This document shows positions 5,914 to 8,875 of a stretch of DNA of 8,875 nucleotides, piece after piece. The first letter of the stretch is position 1, and each line of letters opens with the position of its first letter. A program made the translations under genes and the position numbers. The stretch covers positions 1 through 8,875 of the forward strand of contig CAMKAE010000082.1 in assembly GCA_946410395.1 (NCBI GenBank), given 5' to 3'. This DNA comes from an uncultured Clostridia bacterium. Lineage in GTDB: Bacteria; Bacillota; Clostridia; Christensenellales; Aristaeellaceae. Below the pieces are notes generated by a model. The model was given only the letters and a program-made list of their open reading frames with translations, searched no databases and was not told the origin of the DNA.

Positions 5914-5929
5914 TCCCCGCATCAGCGCG

Positions 5930-5966
5930 AAAAAAACCGGCTCCGTCCCTGTGGGCGGAGCCTTTT
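5930..5966. terminator. Bidirectional terminator between convergent operons
   Basis: GGCTCCG (5939-5945) pairs with CGGAGCC (5956-5962). On the + strand TTTT follows (5963-5966). On the - strand the hairpin is followed, after GG, by seven Ts (the complement of A5930-5936). It sits between the stop of potD and the stop of the minus-strand MBL gene, so it can end both transcripts. The T-tract is better for the minus strand. Confidence 0.85.
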
Positions 5967-5980
5967 GCGTGCCGCAGGCG

Positions 5981-6856
5981 TCACCTGCGCTCCTTGACCG
6001 GCTTGCCCTCCGGCAGCTCGCCGGGCTTGACGCCGTAGGCCGTGCGGAGGGTGACGCCGTCGCTGATCACGAGGATGTTGCCGTCGTTGTTGGAGTAGAA
6101 CCGGGGATAAAAGCGCACGCTGGACTCGGTGAGCATGAAGTGCTTGACGTTGTTCTCGTTCTTCAGCGGGCCGGGGATCAGCACCACCCGCGGGCTCATG
6201 ACCCGGATCACCGGGGAGGTCATGCAGATGGGCGTCAGGCCGTGGTGGGGGAAGGACAGCACGTCGATGTCCTTGATCTCCGCCTCCCAGCGCCTGCGCA
6301 CCGAACCGTCGACCCAGTCGCCGGTGAAGAGGAATTTGTGCTCCCCGTAATACACGATGAAGTTGAGGGAGTGGCGGTTGTTGAAGCCGTCCAGACCGCT
6401 GTCCTCCGGGCCGATGCACAGCACCTCCAGCGGTCCCACGCGCACCCGGTCGCCGTCCCTGAGCTGCTGATAGCGGCCGTGGGCCAGGGGCTGCCAGGTC
6501 TCCGGCAGCGCCGCGGAGGTGCCGTACACCACCGTGTCCGCCGTTCCGCCGATCTCGTTGATGGCCGTGATGTTATAGGCGTGGTCGTTGTGCCAGTGGG
6601 TGACGAAGTGCGCGTCCACATGGTCGATGCCCAGGGCCTCGAAATACCCGAAAAGCCGGTCGTTGGTGTTGACATTGCTGTCCGTGTCCAGGCCGGCGTC
6701 CACCACGACCACCGTGTCGCCCACCGTCAGCAGATAGGCGTCGGCATGGCCGATGGCGATCTGATGCAGGTACAGCGGCTCTGTTTCAGCCAGGGCCATG
6801 CCCGCGGCAAGCAAGAGCAGCGCCGCCAGCAGCGGCAGGATCCCGGCGCGCCTCAC
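5981..6856 (-). CDS. Exported MBL-fold hydrolase, ComEC/Rec2-like (short paralogue)
   Basis: This 291-residue protein has a signal peptide (Leu/Ala core at about 6-20, ALA before ETE near 23) and a metallo-beta-lactamase fold like the C-terminal domain of ComEC. It begins LHQIAIGHADAYLLTV and DTVVVVDAG. The metal motif is HWHNDH (His87, His89, Asp91, His92), the bridging Asp is in FTGDW (Asp180), and FPHHG (202-206) is the late motif. The usual GG after the HxHxDH motif is replaced by AYN. It probably acts outside the membrane on a phosphoester-type substrate, but the substrate is unknown. GTG at 6856 overlaps the preceding gene's stop as GTGA, and no strong ribosome binding site is seen, so translation is probably coupled. 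It is a tandem paralogue of its neighbour and lacks that protein's linker. Confidence 0.85.
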   Translation of the reverse strand: MRRAGILPLLAALLLLAAGMALAETEPLYLHQIAIGHADAYLLTVGDTVVVVDAGLDTDSNVNTNDRLFGYFEALGIDHVDAHFVTHWHNDHAYNITAINEIGGTADTVVYGTSAALPETWQPLAHGRYQQLRDGDRVRVGPLEVLCIGPEDSGLDGFNNRHSLNFIVYYGEHKFLFTGDWVDGSVRRRWEAEIKDIDVLSFPHHGLTPICMTSPVIRVMSPRVVLIPGPLKNENNVKHFMLTESSVRFYPRFYSNNDGNILVISDGVTLRTAYGVKPGELPEGKPVKERR

Positions 6857-7971
6857 GGGACCTTGTCCCCGAGCGGGAAGGTCCCGGGGGCCACGGCATC
6901 AGCCGTCCACAGGTCCACGCCGTCGCTGGTCACCAGCACATGGCCGTTGCGCTGACTCAGGTAGACCGCCTCCCGGGCCACATGGACCGTGTTCCGCGCG
7001 TAGTCGATGACAGAGCCCCGCTCGTTGCTGGGGATCAGCACCACCCGCGGATTGATCGTCTTGTAGACATCGTCGGTGATGCACAGGGGCTTCAGGGCAT
7101 GGTGCGGGAAGGAGAACACGTCGATGTCGGTGATCTCCGCCTGCCAGCGCGTCCGCACCGTCCGGTCCACCCAGTCGCCGGTGAACATGAAGGTGTGCTC
7201 CCCGTAATACACGATGAAGTTGAGGGAATCCACGTTGTGCCCGCCGGTGACATCACTGCGCGCGGGACCGACGCAGAGGACCTCGAGCGGGCCGATCGTC
7301 AGCCGGTCCCCGTCCCTGAGCTGGCGGTACACACCGTTCGGCAGCGGCTCAAAGACCGGCAGAATTCTGGCCGAGGGCCCGTACACCACGGTGTCCTCCG
7401 TGCCGTAATGCTCAGAGAAATAGCCCACATTGTAGCAGTGGTCGTTGTGCCAGTGGGTGACAAAATGCACGTCCACGTGGTCGATGCCGCTGGCCTCGAT
7501 ATACTCGAACAGCGGCGGGTTTTTGTGACCCCAGGCGATCGGGTCCGTGCTGTTCGTGCCGCAGTCCACCAGCACCACGGTGTCCTCCACCGTCAGCAGG
7601 TAGGCGTCGCCGCAGCCGATGTCGATCTGGTGCAGCCGCAGCAGGGGCTTTCTTTCTTTTGCCGGTTCGGGCGTTTGGATGGGCGCAGGGGTTTCGGTGG
7701 GCCCGGGCGTTTCGACAGGCGCAGGAGTTGCGGCTGGAGGCGGCGTTTCGGTGGGCGCCGGCGTCCGGAGAGGCCCCTCGACCCGGATGACCTGCGGCGC
7801 TTTGGTGGGCTCCGGTGTTCCGGCAGGTTCCGGGGTCTGGGTGGGCTCCGGGCGCCTGAGCGGGGACGAGGGCACGCGGATGGTCGTGGTGGTTGTGCGG
7901 GCGCTGGCTGCATTCAGGGCGCAGGCCAGCAGCAGGGACAGGCAAAGGACGGCGCAAAGGACTCTCTTCAT
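6853..7971 (-). CDS. Exported MBL-fold hydrolase with Pro/Thr linker (long paralogue)
   Basis: This 372-residue protein is a probable lipoprotein: the hydrophobic segment ends in LLLAC (Cys17), a fair lipobox, though cleavage near ASA (22-24) is also possible. Residues about 41-105 are a Pro/Thr/Glu-rich spacer of repeated TPEP/TPAP units, typical of wall-spanning linkers. The catalytic domain (about 110-360) opens LHQIDIGCGDAYLLTV. It carries HWHNDH (His173, His175, Asp177, His178), FTGDW (Asp266) and FPHHA (288-292), all aligned with the downstream paralogue. The fold is ComEC/Rec2-like MBL; the substrate is unknown. ATG 7971 overlaps the trpS stop as ATGA, with AGGA 5 nt upstream inside trpS. 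Its stop overlaps the next start. The domain is placed outside the membrane, possibly held away from it by the linker. Confidence 0.86.
   Translation of the reverse strand: MKRVLCAVLCLSLLLACALNAASARTTTTTIRVPSSPLRRPEPTQTPEPAGTPEPTKAPQVIRVEGPLRTPAPTETPPPAATPAPVETPGPTETPAPIQTPEPAKERKPLLRLHQIDIGCGDAYLLTVEDTVVLVDCGTNSTDPIAWGHKNPPLFEYIEASGIDHVDVHFVTHWHNDHCYNVGYFSEHYGTEDTVVYGPSARILPVFEPLPNGVYRQLRDGDRLTIGPLEVLCVGPARSDVTGGHNVDSLNFIVYYGEHTFMFTGDWVDRTVRTRWQAEITDIDVFSFPHHALKPLCITDDVYKTINPRVVLIPSNERGSVIDYARNTVHVAREAVYLSQRNGHVLVTSDGVDLWTADAVAPGTFPLGDKVP
7660..7851 (-). repeat. Degenerate TPxP-coding repeat (linker of the long MBL protein)
   Basis: The minus strand encodes back-to-back units such as TPEPAG, TPEPTK, TPAPTE, TPAPVE, TPGPTE and TPAPIQ. 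The units differ in bases and in spacing, so this is an old, drifting tandem repeat. It codes for an extended, unstructured spacer. Confidence 0.75.
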
Positions 7972-8875
7972 TCTTTTCCTCTGGGGGCAAACCCGACTTT
8001 CTTCTGGACTTTCCGGAGGGTGCGCAGGGCGAGGCGGTTGGCCAGCTGGGCGTTCTCGTCGATGACGCTTTGCAGGTAGGCCTTGTCCGCCATCAGGCGC
8101 TTGAATTCCGCCTGCAGGGGCGCCAGAGCCGCGATGACGCAGTCTGTGACCCGGCCCTTGAGCTGGCCGTAGCCCATGCCCTGCATCTCGGCGCAGAGGC
8201 TGTCGATCTCCCCGGCGCCCAGGGCGCTCATGATCGCCAGCAGGTTGCTGACCCCGGGCTTGTTCTCCGGATCATAGCGGATCTCGCCGTCAGAGTCCGT
8301 CACCGCGCGCTTCAGCTTGCGGCGGATCGTGTCCGGATCATCCGTCAGGGCGATGTAGGTCTCCTCCGGGTCGGACTTGGACATCTTTTTGGTGGGCTCC
8401 TGCAGGCTCATGACCTTCGCGCCCACCTTGGGGATATAGCCCTCCGGGACGGTGAACACGTCGCCGTACACGCCGTTGAAGCGGATGGCGATGTCCCGGC
8501 ACAGCTCCAGGTGCTGCTTCTGGTCCACGCCCACCGGCACCAGATTGGTCTGGTAGAGCAGGATGTCCGCGGCCATCAGCACCGGATAGGTGAACAGGCC
8601 GGCGTTGATGTTGTCGGCGTGGGCGGCGCTCTTGGCCTTGAACTGAGTCATGCGGCTCAGCTCGCCCATGTAGGTGAAGCAGTTGAGGATCCAGGCCAGC
8701 TCCGCGTGGGCGCTGACATGGCTCTGGCAGTAGATCAGGCTGCGCTTGGGGTCGATGCCCGAGGCGATGTAGATGGCCGCCAGCTCCAGGCAGCGCCGGC
8801 GCAGGTCCGCCGGGTTCTGCCGCACGGTGATGGCGTGCTCGTCCACGATGCAGTAGATGCAGTCGTAGTCGTCCT
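7968..8875 (-). CDS. trpS: Tryptophanyl-tRNA synthetase (5' end beyond the window)
   Basis: This class I aminoacyl-tRNA synthetase charges tRNA-Trp. About 301 residues are visible; the open frame runs off the right edge, with DYDCIYCIVDEHAITVRQ (near 8869-8816) already inside the family's N-terminal region. The missing part would be about 30-45 residues including the HIGH-type motif. Visible landmarks are FTYMGELSRMTQFK, FTYPVLMAADILLYQ, VPVGVDQKQHLELCRDIA, the KMSKS loop (in TKKMSKSDPEE), and the C-terminal helical region starting DTIRRKLKRAVTDSDG. The GTG at 8846 is internal, not a start. The stop overlaps the next gene as ATGA, so trpS leads an operon with two exported MBL-fold genes. Any promoter or T-box leader lies outside the window. 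Confidence 0.96.
   Translation of the reverse strand, partial: DDYDCIYCIVDEHAITVRQNPADLRRRCLELAAIYIASGIDPKRSLIYCQSHVSAHAELAWILNCFTYMGELSRMTQFKAKSAAHADNINAGLFTYPVLMAADILLYQTNLVPVGVDQKQHLELCRDIAIRFNGVYGDVFTVPEGYIPKVGAKVMSLQEPTKKMSKSDPEETYIALTDDPDTIRRKLKRAVTDSDGEIRYDPENKPGVSNLLAIMSALGAGEIDSLCAEMQGMGYGQLKGRVTDCVIAALAPLQAEFKRLMADKAYLQSVIDENAQLANRLALRTLRKVQKKVGFAPRGKE

Noticed and set aside
3207..5922. Long minus-strand open frames opposite potB, potC and potD (3207-3989, 3848-4774, 4675-5922)
   Set aside because: Their products are rich in His, Asp, Gln and Gly without domains, and they lie opposite well-supported transporter genes; they are GC-driven shadows.
7660..7851. CRISPR array or satellite repeat
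   Set aside because: The repeats are in frame, degenerate and unevenly spaced, and they encode a TPxP linker inside a gene.
5735..8079. Long + strand open frames (5735-6955, 6940-8079) opposite the MBL and trpS genes
   Set aside because: They are antisense to genes with intact metal-binding motifs, overlap the end of potD, and show no coherent fold or ribosome binding sites.

Overview
This 8,875-bp window is GC-rich bacterial DNA with strong Shine-Dalgarno sites (GGAGG type) and tightly overlapping genes. A potABCD polyamine importer operon sits behind an XRE-cupin regulator, which is a Firmicutes-type arrangement. A palindromic repeat of a kind I associate with gut Clostridia is also present. 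A high-GC gut Clostridia lineage is the best guess; the sequence does not name a genus.

Layout. The + strand opens with the last codons of an upstream gene (1-37). After an AT-rich gap carrying a 10-bp inverted repeat comes an exported TlpA-like thioredoxin-fold protein (137-664) with a clear intrinsic terminator (678-701). A strong extended -10 promoter (713-741) and two copies of a 17-bp palindrome (757-773, 792-808) lead into the XRE-cupin regulator (833-1375). The 263-bp gap before potA holds a 168-bp palindromic MITE-like element (about 1401-1568) with two internal hairpins. The element lies between two near-identical 19-bp repeats that copy the 3' end of the regulator gene. Then come potA (1639-3219), potB (3216-3998), potC (4004-4816) and potD (4813-5913), with potA/potB and potC/potD overlapping by 4 bp. 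A hairpin with a T-tract on each strand (5930-5966) separates this operon from a convergent minus-strand operon. In reading order that operon is trpS (partial, off the right edge, ending at 7968), an exported MBL-fold protein with a Pro/Thr linker (7971-6853) and a second exported MBL-fold paralogue (6856-5981). Each gene start overlaps the previous stop by 4 bp.

How the genes work together. PotA (ATPase), PotB and PotC (permeases) and PotD (binding protein) form one ABC importer for spermidine/putrescine-type polyamines. The XRE-cupin protein is the likely local regulator, and the twin palindromes are its likely operators. The most unusual coding feature is in PotA: about 180 extra residues, containing two copies of an Ig-like beta repeat, interrupt its C-terminal TOBE domain. 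The other main points are the duplicated regulator 3' end around the MITE-like element, the missing lipobox in PotD, and the coupling of trpS to two exported MBL-fold paralogues.
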